From positions 29,527,249 through 29,591,248 of the forward strand of contig OZ038423.1 of the NCBI GenBank assembly GCA_964036155.1: 64,000 bases of DNA. Direction: 5' to 3'. This document shows positions 1 to 11,887 of the stretch, piece by piece. A model generated the notes under the pieces. It saw only the letters and a program-made list of their open reading frames with translations, searched no databases and was not told the DNA's origin. The position numbers and the translations under genes are program-made. The stretch comes from Diploscapter coronatus (Eukaryota > Nematoda > Chromadorea > Rhabditida > Rhabditidae). Numbering within the stretch: position 1 is the first letter of the stretch; every line of letters begins with the position of its first letter.

Positions 1-94
1 TATCTTGAACCATAACGTTCGTCATTCTCGTCTATCTTTCATTCAGTCGATACCTTTTATCGTCTCGAGAATAGTCGCTCCATTTTCAGCAGCA

Positions 95-3000
95 ATGGCA
101 TCTTCTGCTCAGCCTTCCGATCCCCCTCCCACTCAGTCCGATCAGAACGAACAGCAGACGCAGCAGCCCCTCGTGCTGTCGGAACAGGACTATCATATGA
201 TGGCCAACGATCCGGCTGAGTCACTCATTGATGAGTCGGAGTTTGAAATCGTTAACAGTACGTTTACTTTTTGAATTTATTGAATGGATCGAAAAATGAT
301 AATAAAAATATTCTATTTTTAAATCTACAAGACAACTCGGAGTGAAAGTTTCTGAAGAATAGGCTATTTTCTGGCATTTTCATTCAACACTAAAATTATC
401 CATTTCTATTGACATAATGGGATTGCGAAATCAGAATTTTATTTTTTCAAATCCTATTTCTCGGTACAACATTGAAATTTAATCTGCTATCATTCACGAT
501 TTGAAGTCGAGTGGTGGTTGCGAAATTTCTAAAATAGTGATAATACACTTATCAGAAATTTGAAGGTCATTTTTGTTTGAAATCATCACTTCATCATGTC
601 GACAGAAATGAAAATTTTCAAAATCCGAAAAATTCAAAACAAAAAAGTAACTGATTCTTGGGTTTTTTTTTATCACACGAGTATATTTATCTCACTTTTC
701 TCATTCATCTCCCCTTTTGAAAAGTGGGCTAAAATTACATGTCCCCAAAATATCGATAACCCTAGTTTAGAGTCGATTCATTTAGAAACTTATTAACTTG
801 AATTTTCAGAAGTAACGGGTGACAATTCGGGAGACGAGTTGGACAACGAGCCGAGTGCGGCGCCTGCCTGGTCACTCCAGCAGTCCATCAATCTGACCAC
901 GATGAACACCTTCCCCGAGTCTCTGCAGCTGAACTCCCTCTCACATGTCGTGAATGGAATGCCTGCCTCTATGGCCGCTTCCATCACCACACTCACTTCG
1001 TCCACTGTCAACGATGAAAATGTCGAGTAGGGATTTTATAACTTGGAGAACGATTGGATGAGAAAGAAATTCAACTATTTATCCGTCAATTAATTATTCA
1101 CTATACATAAAACAAGTGCACTGCTTTCATATGGCTTTCTTGCATAGTTCATCCACTGTTACGTTATCAAGACTTATGGTATAAGGCTAGGGGCAGGGCT
1201 TGGCAGACCATATGTTGCTTTCAAGTGAACTATACAAAGAACCTTTTCATATAAAATCTAACGAAAACTCCAAGCCCTTTCTAAAATCTCGTTAAAAAGC
1301 AATTTTGGAATCGTGATGCAAAATTGCAGTTTGATCTGCACAAGTCTCACTAATTAGCTAACACTAAAAATCGGTCTGATAGATAAGAATGACGAATTTT
1401 AGAAGATTTTATGGAATAACAAGTTTCTGAATAAAAAATAATTGATAAGAAATGACTTACTCTTTGCAGTAAATCGGATGCTATGGTGCAGTCCTCGGTG
1501 GACACGCCCGTGCTGCAGGCCTCAATGGTGGGCCCTTCGGAGTCGGCGTCGATTGTCCACTTGCAGCACGACGAGGCAGAGGCACAGCACAATATGGCCT
1601 CTGAACAGGAGGAATTCAGATCTGCCTGCGCCTCTCCTACCATTCAGACTAGTGAGTTACAATTACTCGTTGACAAAAAATTCCCAATTAGGAAGTGAAG
1701 TTCAAACAATGTGTATTTCGAATTTCGATTTCATTTGCACGTTTTTCTTGGAATTGAAAGCTGAACAGTTCTAATTTTAGGATTGCTAATGGGTAAAAGA
1801 ACGAAATTCCTGAAAACAAAATGCAAACGAAAGTTCTCACAATCAGAACGCATTTGCTGACAAATGAATTTATGAAAGTTTTCAAAGAAAAATATTAAAA
1901 TACGTCAGTTTCACAACCGATTTTCCCAGTGACCTCTACAATCAGCTCCACTGACACGATCAACGACACTCTGCACAAGCAGAAAGAGACTAGACAGATC
2001 CTGCTCGACGCAATCGCCACTCTCACTTCTCTGTCTGATGAGGAAATAGTTGGTTATTTTCAATCTTGAAATAGAAAATACAACAAACTTTGAAAGAACT
2101 ATTTTTTGTGAAAAGACATAAAATCTTGAAATTATGTCTCAATATAGACCGACCAATAAAATGAAGGGAAATTGTCCAAGCATTTTTCTACCGAATCTTG
2201 TCTGAAATATCTAGCAAAAATAATAACAAATCTAATTGAGAACTTTAAAATATCTTTCCTAAAGATTTCGTGATTCAGGAACTGACTCGTGAGCTGGTGA
2301 ACGAGGACGTGCCCCTGGAACAGCAGATAGAGATGGTGAGAGACTCGGCCGAAATCATATCCAAGGAGAACTCCCTGCTCAAGGAAGCCAATGACACACT
2401 CATTAAAGAGGTCCAGAAGGCAAGAATTAACACATTTGTCTGCTTGTTGTCCTTGTTTATTTCTTCTATTGGTCCTGTCAATTTCCGTTGTGCATGATCA
2501 AATTTGAAAGGCATCATTGGTAAGTTTCCTGAAGGAGGTTATTTTTCTGAGAAAAATTACTTATCAGGAATAAGAATGAATTTCAAGTCCGAATATAAAC
2601 ATTTCAATTCCTACAAGGTTGCTTTTCAAACCTAACGCTTCTTTAAATTTCCACATTTTTATTCTTTGAAAGATCTAAATTTGGCTATGTTCAGAGAGAC
2701 GGCATCCAGAAGTTGTACGAGGAGGCCCAGAAGAAGCTGGAAAAGGCGAACGATGAGATTCTCAAATTGAATGCCGACATCATCTCTCACAAGATGGAGG
2801 TAGGGTTTTGCTTGAATTTGTCTGGTATTTCAAAATAAAAATAGCTTTTTCACGATATCCTCATTGCTTCAATTCTGCAACCAGTCTATAGGAGTTTTGT
2901 TCCTAGAAAAACGTATAATAAAAATAAGCGAAATCCCCAAATGTGATTATTCCCTTTTCATCACTTCTTTTTGAGGAGAATATTAGTGAACCTCTATGTT

Positions 3001-6000
3001 TCACAATTTATCAGAGCTAATCTAAAACTGCTATGAACGAGAAGGCGATATACCAATGCGCACGACAATGTCTTCTTTTCTACTTCTTTAAATATTGACT
3101 GCAGATCAGTTGATAATAATCGAATTCTAGATAAGTAATCTGAAGGCCCAGTCCTCGTCGGGTCCAAGTCTGGTGATGGTCGACCACGTGTCACAGTCCG
3201 TCAATCCCAATCTCGCGTAAGTTCTCTCGCATCATCTTGTTTCGATTTGCAATTTTTCGAACAACGATACTATAAAAAAGGTATTTTTCCTACTCGTATG
3301 AAAATTATTATTATTATTCTCTTAGTTTTTAACAGACAGTATCTTTCCTTTTCTTTGGTAAATCTTAGTTCTAAAAATTGCAAATCCGATTTTGGTTGAG
3401 TCGACTAAAAGCATGATTTGCAGTGTGGATGCGGCTAGTCTGAACAAGCAGCTGGAGGAGAGAAACAAAACCATCGAACAGCTCAAGTAGGGCATTTTTG
3501 AGTTTGCTTGAAATAATTAGCGGCAATCAAGTGGCTTTTCTGATAATGATTATTTTATTTCTTTTTTCGTGGCGGAGAGCATTATCGAAAAAAAAGATTT
3601 TGATACAGTCAAATAGTTAGTTAAGAAATTATAGTAAATGATAGCATAGAATTTTGCCTTCTAAAAAGATTTTTTCTTTATAAAATTAATCTGTCAAAAA
3701 ATGAAATGGAATTGTTTATCTAAAATAATTTTTTATTCAGACTGCAGCTAGACGAAGCGACTGCTCGATATCTGGCTGAGTTAGATCGTCGAAAGGAGGC
3801 AGAGAACAAGGGTATCAACAGTCGTTGGGACATGGATGGCCAGTTCCTGGCCAGACAGCTCTCGGATAAGCATGACTACGCGGTCGCTCTCGAGGATGAG
3901 GTAAATGCTTTTTTATATCTCCATTTTTTAAAATTTAAAATCTGAAATTTTGCTATTTGATTGAAGAACTAGAATAATCAGTACTGGTGAGAAAACTTCT
4001 TTCTCTTTCTTTTCTTTTCTGGATTCCGAATTTCCAAAATGTCGCTTACAAATTACAAACCTTATCAGAATATCATTTAAATAGATGATTGGAAACTTTC
4101 TTCATATTCTTCTGCGAAATTCACAATTATGTTTTAGCTGAAAAAGGTGCGCACCGAGATTTCCGCTCTGCAGGATCAGCTGAATCACGCCAAGGAGGAC
4201 TTGGGAACCAAGGAGGAGATAATCAAAGTTCTGCAGGAGGTCAGTTTAAAAATCGTGATTAAACTAAATTCCATTATTAGTATCTAGCTTCTCTTGCAAA
4301 GTTAATTGAAAGTTTTGATAAAACAATGTAAGAATTCGACATATTTACTCGAGTAATCACTCTATTTTTCATTGTACTGATTTTTCTTCAATTGAAAGTG
4401 ACAATCTAGGACCATACCGAAGGCACTCGCCAGCTGGCGGAGAAAGACATGCAGCTGAAGGAGAAGGACGTCAGACTGGCTGAGGTGCACAGAGTTCTGC
4501 AGAGATTTAATCTCCTCGAGGTTCGCTCAATTAATCAAATTGGAAAAAATGATTGAAAATGAAAACGATGGTTGAACTCCTTTGAAAATATTTAGAAATG
4601 GTTTTGACAAATATTTAAAAAAAAAATCATAACCTGCCTTCATTTTCATTCTGCACATGAATGTAAAATTCTGACTTGAGTGTATGATAATTATAAGAAT
4701 ATTCTAGCAACCTGTAAATGTCGTAATGACGTAGCGCAAAATGACGAGACGCAGAAAAGACGGAATGCAATAGGAATTGATAGGGGTGATGCAGAAAAAG
4801 GAAGCATTCCGTCATTACGCTATTTACAAGCTGCTAAATTTTCCCAGAAAATCAACATTGAAGTCTGAAAATGCAAAATCTCGAATTAAAGTTTTTTTTA
4901 TCTGACTGTGTTTGAAAATCCCTGAGTTATGAAAAAGTCCGTCACGCTTCATCACGGTAACCGCTAATTCGCGTTGCAAGGCACTACACTAAAGAATCGA
5001 GGTTGAAACAAAATAACTGGGTGGTTTGAAGTGAAATTAATCCATTTTTCCTTTCCTTAATTTCATTGTTATCTTATTCGTTTCATATCAGATTTTTTGC
5101 GAGATTTCTTTTTTTCGAATTTTAGTTTGCAAGGATTTGTTTAAGACTCGTGAATCTATCGCTGCATTTCTATCAGAGCGTGTAGAAATTTAGTATTTCT
5201 CTATTATTTTGAAAAAAAATCAAACTGAATTGAAATTTCAACACGCTCGTTTTTCTGTTATTCTTTACTGACTGACGATACCCCATTTATGATTTCATTT
5301 AGCCCGGCCAAGAGCCTTCAGCAGCAGCTGCTGTGAATTCTCCTCGAGAGGAAAGGCGATCAGTTCCTGAATTGTCGATAGCTGAGGGACAGAGACTCTG
5401 CGAAAGGGGGTGGTCCAGATTCGTAGGAGGAATGGATCAGTTGAGATCGCGTGGCAACAACAGAAGGGGAGGCAACAATCACGCCACTGAGCCGTTCGTC
5501 CAAATCCAGCAGGAGGAGGTCGAGGCCATCGGCCCCCTGCCTAACTACCCAAGTCCCTCTTCACATCGTCATCGTCATAGACGATTCCCAGTCCCAGTAG
5601 TTCCCCACGTCTTTCGCCACAGAAGAGGTAGACATGCTCATGCTGAATTGGGCAGGGAAGAACAAAATCAGGAACAGGGAAATATCGGAAGAACGGAACC
5701 GAATCAGCCTGGACACAGAAGACTGGGGCGTGCTCTAGGCAATAGAGGCAGAAACTCGGTAAGTTAACATTATTTTCTGAAAACTTGTTGGAAAGTTCAC
5801 CTAACCCATACATAATGCACTGTTTGAAATTCCTGAAGTTTTTTTTTCTTCGTTTTAAACCGCGTGAACTTTACAAATGCATTGTGTATGGACTACGTAG
5901 GCCTTCAAACAAGCATCTTCTACCTAATTGACGAACTTTCTAAATTTGATCTTTTGTTTTTCTTATCACAAAGTAGCGAATTCACACTAGTCTGTTTACT

Positions 6001-6291
6001 TAAACGTGTGAGGAGGGAAATTTTACTGTACAAAAGTGTAGTGCCTTGCATGAAAGTAGGTAGGATATAACATACTGACAGTGAAAAAAAACTTATAATA
6101 AATCTAAAATTTGACTTTTGGGTAATTGTGCTGCTGTTCATTTTACCTGTTCCAGTTCATGAGATAAGATACGATAATTTATAGATCAACAATTCTTATC
6201 TCGAGGATATTTTCAGTAGCTCACGATGAATAGAAAATTAACAAAAAGTAAACCTGAAAAATAACTCGAATTTCAGGACATGGCCCCGTGA
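95..6291 (+). CDS. Coiled-coil protein with LIR-like motif (13 exons, 639 aa)
   Basis: I do not recognise a firm ortholog. Exons: 95-257, 810-1026, 1470-1651, 1930-2048, 2279-2419, 2695-2799, 3131-3216, 3424-3486, 3741-3900, 4138-4239, 4410-4520, 5303-5758, 6277-6291. The ATG at 95 follows a TTTCAG six bases upstream, which fits a trans-splice acceptor. Residues 1-200 are Ser/Thr/Gln-rich and acidic and include DESEFEIV, where F50-V53 fits the [W/F/Y]xx[L/I/V] LC3-interacting pattern after acidic residues. Residues about 230-480 are heptad-like, rich in Glu, Lys and Leu, and probably a long coiled coil. The last 150 residues are basic and low complexity with RRGG and His-Arg repeats. One intron starts with GC (2420). 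An N-terminal LIR plus coiled coil recalls autophagy adaptors such as nematode ALLO-1, but it could equally be a scaffold of another kind. Function is not assigned. Confidence 0.75.
1125..1250. mobile_element. MITE family A, copy 1 (degenerate)
   Basis: The ends are imperfect inverted repeats: ATGGCTTTCTTGCATAGTTC on the left and GTGAACTATACAAAGAACC on the right. In reverse complement this segment aligns along its length with the element at 6727-6922, including the internal CAACATATGGTCTGCCAA and CCTAGCC blocks. It sits inside an intron of the coiled-coil gene and has no coding capacity. Confidence 0.7.
4705..4839. mobile_element. Short TIR element (MITE) in intron
   Basis: TAGCAACCTGTAAATGTCGT at the left end and the reverse complement of ACGCTATTTACAAGCTGCTA at the right end form inverted repeats of about 27 bp, each running into GTAATGACG. 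The element is about 135 bp, non-coding, starts and ends with TA, and lies in the intron 4521-5302 of the coiled-coil gene. Confidence 0.75.
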
Positions 6292-6726
6292 ACCAATCCG
6301 ATCTGACGCGGTCGGTCTCTCAAACCTCAACCAATCAAATAATCATGGCTAGCTGATAATTCGTAGGTAAATCCAACATTCTTTTCTAGCTAAATTATTC
6401 TTTCGCTGTATATAGCAAATTTTTCAAAGATCTATTTTTCTAATCTTTTTCCTGAATAAGAATAGTCTCAAATTTAGCCTGAGTTTCTTATAACTTTACT
6501 TGTGTCGTATCTAAATCTTGTTCTAATCTCTCATCCTAAAATGGAATAACAGTTCAGTCGGAATCTCCAATTTATTCGAACTGTATTTCCATTTTTGCTG
6601 AAAAAATTCTGAAATTTTATTCGTTACTTTATTTTTCAAACATCAATCAATACTATACTCCAGATTTATTCTCATTTCCCCATTTGTTACTTCAAAATAT
6701 TCCTTCATTCGGGCCGTATTTCTAGT

Positions 6727-6922
6727 TTCAGACGGCTTTTTGAATAGTTCATCCTCCCCCTGTAATTAGGTTAGGCTAGAGTAGGGTCAAAGACCGAAGC
6801 ACCCTACTTGATGAGTTGATCACAATGGAACAACATATAGTCTACCAACCCCCTACTCCTAGCCCTATATTAGAGACCACGATGACGCAATAGAGGATGA
6901 ACTACTCAAAAAGCCATTTCAG
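6727..6922. mobile_element. MITE family A, copy 2
   Basis: The left end ACGGCTTTTTGAATAGTTCA matches the reverse complement of the right end TGAACTACTCAAAAAGCCAT, and the TIR is about 29 bp. The core is not coding. The right half aligns with the reverse complement of 1125-1250, so these two loci define one family. No transposase is present in the window. Confidence 0.8.
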
Positions 6923-7607
6923 ATTTTTAATTTGATGGTGAGTTCTTTACTAAAAATATAAGAATACACGTTTCTTCTCGTATTTCTTCCTAATTCATCT
7001 TTAGGAAAAATCGAGTCCAATGTTATATTTGATGGATGACTTGTATGTTTCGTATTTGAATTGACTTGAATTTTGACCCAATAAATTTACTTTGAAATTT
7101 AAAGATTATTTTAGATTTAGAATAGCTTAGATCGCTTGGAATAACTTGAGTTTTTCCTGCTTGTTTTTAATCAATGATGAGACTTTCAGATGATCAGTCT
7201 TTGATTTTGCAACTCAACGAAATTTCATTTATCAATTGCAATTCATCTCTTATCACTCGAATTGACAATCGACTTTCGGGTGCGATCGCAGTCTGGCCAG
7301 GCAGCTACTGCGTATTTCTGAACCAGGCACTCTGCAATGCGTAAGGAATTGCTTTTATTTATTTCCTTCCATCGATTTGATTAGCGGATTTTCTTTTCAA
7401 ATAATCGATGTCTTTTAAGGATTTTGGTTTTTCATGTATCATTTTACATAACTTGGTTCTTTTGCAAGTTTACTAAATAGAAATTCATCCTCGAAATTTC
7501 ATAAAAATAGTAAATGGGTAGCGATCTTCGAAGTTTCAGATCGCTCAATCTCGCTAACTTCAAAATGTTCATTTATCAAGCGTTTTCTAAGCATTTTCAT
7601 ATTGCAT

Positions 7608-7765
7608 CGGTCAAATGAAGTGATAGTTCGTGTGTTAAAAAGCGCCTTGCGAGAAATGCGCGTATATTGCGTGTCACGGTTATGCGCAGAGAGGCTAGAA
7701 CAGAGAAAGGAGAATCATCCGGGGACAATAGAAAGAGCAGTACGCAATTTCCTGGCTGTAGGTGT
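7608..7765 (+). repeat. Dispersed repeat family C, copy 1
   Basis: It shares long blocks with the reverse complement of 34101-34222: GCGCCTTGCGAGAAATGCGC is identical, as is TACGCAATTTCCTG about 110 bases later. The order and spacing are conserved with indels. GC-rich for this region. It looks like a non-autonomous element or a decayed fragment of one. Confidence 0.75.
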
Positions 7766-8103
7766 CTTGTTACCAAGAGTGAGTACATTGTTATCAAAGC
7801 AGAAATAGTGTAGGATAAGAAGAAAAAAGTGGAGAAATAGCGTTTGGGAACAAAGTATCTACAGCCCAATTTCCTCTGCCTTTCTCGCCTTTTCTCCCTA
7901 CTTTTTCAACACGCGATTTGTCACTTCGTTTGACCAGAACAATAGTTGATTGAGAAAATACCACGATTTGTCCAGACATCTCCCGCTGTCGATTCCTGTC
8001 ATCGCTTCCCTCAACCAGCTCCTTCTGTTCATTCCGGAGTCCTCAACGTCGACATTTCTTCAGATCTGCCAAGTGCCAATTCACGAGGAGTCTTCACTGG
8101 AAA

Positions 8104-10657
8104 ATGCCTGCTCACCAAGAGGAGACTTTGTTACCAGAAACTGGATATTCGACCAAAGTCGACAACGCCTCGCAATGCATCGATTTGAGATCGGATACGG
8201 TAAGTGGGAATTGTATTGTTACTCGATTTTCTTGAATAATTTCTTGGTCTTGTATATTGAAATATCTTGCTCTTTTTCTATGATTCTCATTCAAAATTGC
8301 TATCATTTTAGGTGACACTACCGTCCGCTGAAATGAAGAAAGCAATGGTCGAGGCAATTTTGGGAGATGATGTCTTCGGCGAAGATCCCACCGTCAATCA
8401 GCTCGAAAAGAGGTAGGTTCTTAAAAATAGATTTGAAATGAGTACATTCAGTTACACGATCGAAAATAGGACTTCATCAACTAGCGTTTCAGTGAAATTG
8501 AAAAAGACGTTTTGGAAAAAGAATTTTAAAATGCAAATGTAATTTCGCCAATCTCCAAATCAGTTTTTTTTTTGTTTTGCGAATTCGCATTAAAGTATTG
8601 TTTCGATAATGCGAACTTTTTCAGATGTGCAGCGTTGTTCGGGAAGGAGGCAGCCCTGTTTGTGCTGTCAGGAACGATGGGTAATCTGCTTGCAGTGCTG
8701 AGTCACTGTCAGAGGGGAGACGAGCTGATTGTGGGCCGACACAACCATATCCACAAGTGGGAGCAGGGAAACTACGCACAGTTGGGAGGTAGCCACAGAC
8801 ATTCAGAAAGACTTCATCTTATGCAACATCAGGCATTTCGGCGACAACTCTCAAAGTCAACCCAGATGGAACTATGGATCCGAACGATATCGAGGACGCT
8901 ATCAGGGCTAATGTAAGAAGCTATTTGACATACTTTAACCTAGTCCGTGAAAAATGGCATTTAAAGGCAATACGGCCAGGCGAGTGAAAATTCCACTTTT
9001 CTAATTCCTCATTATTGCGAAATCCATCGTTTCGCTTTTCACATTTCCTTAGTAGAATATGATTTTAGGATCAGCACATGCCCCGGACTGCTCTAGTTTG
9101 CATTGAGAACACGCACAATTTCTCTGGAGGAAAGGCGCTGAGCACGGATTACCTCAAGTAAAAGTTTTAATTTATTTCTACTTCAAATAAAAAATGAAAA
9201 ATTGCAGGTCAGTGCGAAAGTTGGCAGACAAGCACAAATTGAAGGTTCACATGGATGGAGCCAGAATCTACAACGCTGCTATCGCTCTGAACGTTGATGT
9301 GAGTAAATGAATCATTGAATTTTAGAGAATAGTTCGCGACACTGTTCCCCTATATTTAACACGAGAATTCTTTATAAGATTATCTTCATCAGGTTGCACT
9401 TTCTTTAGCAACACGATATATAGACCATAAAAATTAATATAAAACTGCCTTCCCATCTTTTTTCAATTTAGACCTAGAATAAGAGCTTCAGATAGTATTT
9501 TTAGAGTTTCTGTGTCTAATCTTCCCGACTAAATTTGAACATTTGTATACAATTTCAGGTCTCAGAGATCTGTTCGTATGTAGACAGCATGATGATGTGC
9601 TTCTCGAAGGGATTAGGTGCACCGATGGGGTCAATTTTGGTCGGCACCCGACAGTTCATCGATGAGGCCAGGAGGAAACGGAAGGTAATTCGTCTTTCGT
9701 GAAACTAATTTGGTCGCCTTAAAAATGCTTCAAAGGAGATCGAATTACGGAATTTAGTGCCAAACATGCTACATTCTTCAAGTTTCTCAAATTCAGCAAT
9801 TCTTACTTTCAACGTTTCAGGCAGTCGGAGGCGGTTGGCGTCAAGCAGGCATTTTGGCTGCGTGCGCGAATTTGGCCTTGGACAGAGCTGTGGAGACGAT
9901 CGAGAGAGATCACAGACATGCGAAATTGCTCGCCAAGGGAATCAACGAACGGACTCCGGAGGCACTCAAAAGTGTAAGCCACTTTTTGATTTTGTAAAAT
10001 TCGATAACAATCAATTTTCCAAAGCAATTTGAGCGATTTCATACTCAGAAAGGCGCAGTACTTCAACTAAATATCGATAATATCCACCATTTTACATTCG
10101 TTTGTGCGTTAGTAAAGTGAACAAAGCTTCTTTGGTTATCGTCACACCTCGTGTTTCTATATGAAGATTAGCTTGCGCAAAATCATCTATAGTAGTTTTT
10201 ACTATATGCGAAAGCGTTGTGCATGGCGCATATGTCATAGAGCATGGTAAGACGACTTTAATCTTATATGATAAGGGCAGGAGGCAGATTGTTATGACAA
10301 GAAATCAACCTACCTTGTCCTATCCTGCATTAGGTCCGCAAAATCATTTCAATTTGAAGGCAGTACGATATTCCGTTATTCAGAGTATTCATGCTGACGA
10401 GAAGGATATCACTAATATGGTGCTGGTGACTTGCAAGGATAAGGTTACGACTAGTCAGGTGACAATATTCCATTTGACCTGAAATTAATTGCCCCGCCCA
10501 CTTGCAGGTGGTTGCGTTCTTCCAGTCGCACTCCATTCTGTTCATGGCATTCGACTCGAGTCGCATTCGAATTGTCCTCAATTGGGGTGTCTGTGAAAAT
10601 GATCTGCACAAAATCCTAGATATCTATCAGACATTCGTCGATTCGATCAAAATCTAA
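8104..10657 (+). CDS. L-threonine aldolase (PLP-dependent), 374 aa
   Basis: Cleaves L-threonine or L-allo-threonine to glycine and acetaldehyde; a cytosolic PLP enzyme of the beta-eliminating lyase family. Exons: 8104-8199, 8312-8412, 8625-8788, 8833-8912, 9069-9157, 9208-9298, 9559-9684, 9821-9973, 10384-10458, 10508-10657. The family signatures appear in order: DLRSDTVT near residue 28, [15 protein letters not shown], the SGTMGNL loop, [11 protein letters not shown], and the [10 protein letters not shown] segment whose Lys should bind PLP. The C-terminus runs [11 protein letters not shown] to a TAA, with AATAAA 49 bases beyond. Length matches the family (about 350-400 aa). The intron 8789-8832 is only 44 nt. 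C. elegans has the homolog R102.4. I chose the ATG at 8104 because it opens the conserved frame; an upstream frame is open but carries no family similarity. Confidence 0.93.
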
Positions 10658-11887
10658 GTTTTGTCAAGTTATGATTAGCGAAGATTTATTTAAAATAATA
10701 CACTGAATAAATATTATCAATAGCAGTAAAAGACAGTTTTAATATTTACATCAATATGAAATTCTCTTATTTACTCTATTTGTAAAATCGTTTAGAAAAA
10801 ATAGTCAGATCACAAAATTATCTGCAAAAGCATTAAAACAGTCAATTTACTCGCCTATGTTTAGAGAGGCCAAATGGATTTTCGAAATTGATAATCATGA
10901 GATAATTTTATATCAGCATGACTGGTGGTATTTACCGGAGCAGAATGCTCTTTAGACCTCTGAAAATAGTTCAGTGGGTGAATTTCATTATTCAACTTCG
11001 GCTCATAGTGGACTGTTGTAATTTTCCTCGTAACAGAATTTTTTCACAAATTTTGAATCTGAGAAAATTTTGTTAGCTTTGATGTGCACATTCGTACGTA
11101 TTTTTTAAATGAAAAGCGACGAAACATGTGGTAGGCAAATCGATATCGTAGTTTCAGAGTTTGATATGGAGATTTTTGGAGGGTCCTTGATTTTCGAGAT
11201 ACCGGGGCCACGATATCCAAATTTCGTGATTTTTGAAGTTTTTGGAGGGTGTCCAACTACAAAGTTTGAGGAAAATATTCAGTTTATCATACAGAAACAA
11301 TTTTCCATAATTAGCAATTAGGAAGCCGGCCAGAAAGGTCGGAAAAAGTGATCGAAAAATTCTAACGGATAGTTAGAATGCTAATTTTGGCATTTCTATT
11401 TATAAATCGTAAAATAGTCTATTGAGTTATACGAATTCCAAACACCGAAATTATGATAACACAACAATCGGTTGAAGTTTACTTACTAATTAACTGAAAA
11501 AATTGAATAATTCATTTTTATTATCATCATAATCACAAATTTCTATGCGATCGTTAGTTGGAGAGAAAGTCGACATTCATGCAGCAGTAAGAATTCGAAT
11601 TTGGAGGAGTGAAGTAGTGAGTCGCGTAGAAGAGAAACGAAACGAATAGCGTAATTTTTGAATATCGACGTTCTCTCCCAATCAATTATATACAAATGAG
11701 TGTAGGTGTAGTAGGTGAAGATCACGAAAGGTCTTCAAAATCTCTTCAATTTGAACATTAGGTAAATAAAAAAACTATTTGTACTAGAATGTATGCTTCC
11801 TGATTATATGATAATTTCTACTGGGTCAGTCTTATTGAAAAAATGAATGAAAAATAAAGAGGCAAGCTAATTTTGAGTGCTTTCATA
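10658..11887. other. Convergent 3' intergenic region
   Basis: It lies between the aldolase stop and the stop of the minus-strand MACPF gene. AATAAA at 10706-10711 is the likely aldolase poly(A) signal. Around 11177-11255 there is an imperfect doubling of TTTTTGGAGGGTCC-like sequence. MITE family D copy 1 is at 11557-11685. The last 70 bases are a decayed continuation of the MACPF duplication unit. I see no gene. Confidence 0.5.
11557..11685. mobile_element. MITE family D, copy 1
   Basis: Inverted ends: TTGGAGAGAAAGTCGA on the left and TCGACGTTCTCTCCCAA on the right. The whole 129 bases align with 53178-53302, including the shared block AGTCGCGTAGAAGAGAAACG. It is non-coding and flanked by AT-rich sequence. 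Confidence 0.8.

Larger units (their letters stand above)
6292..8103. other. Intergenic region with two repeats
   Basis: It lies between the coiled-coil gene and threonine aldolase. It contains MITE family A copy 2 (6727-6922) and repeat family C copy 1 (about 7608-7765). A splice-acceptor-like TTCTTCAG at about 8056-8063, roughly 40 bases before the aldolase ATG, could receive a spliced leader. I see no convincing gene. Confidence 0.5.
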
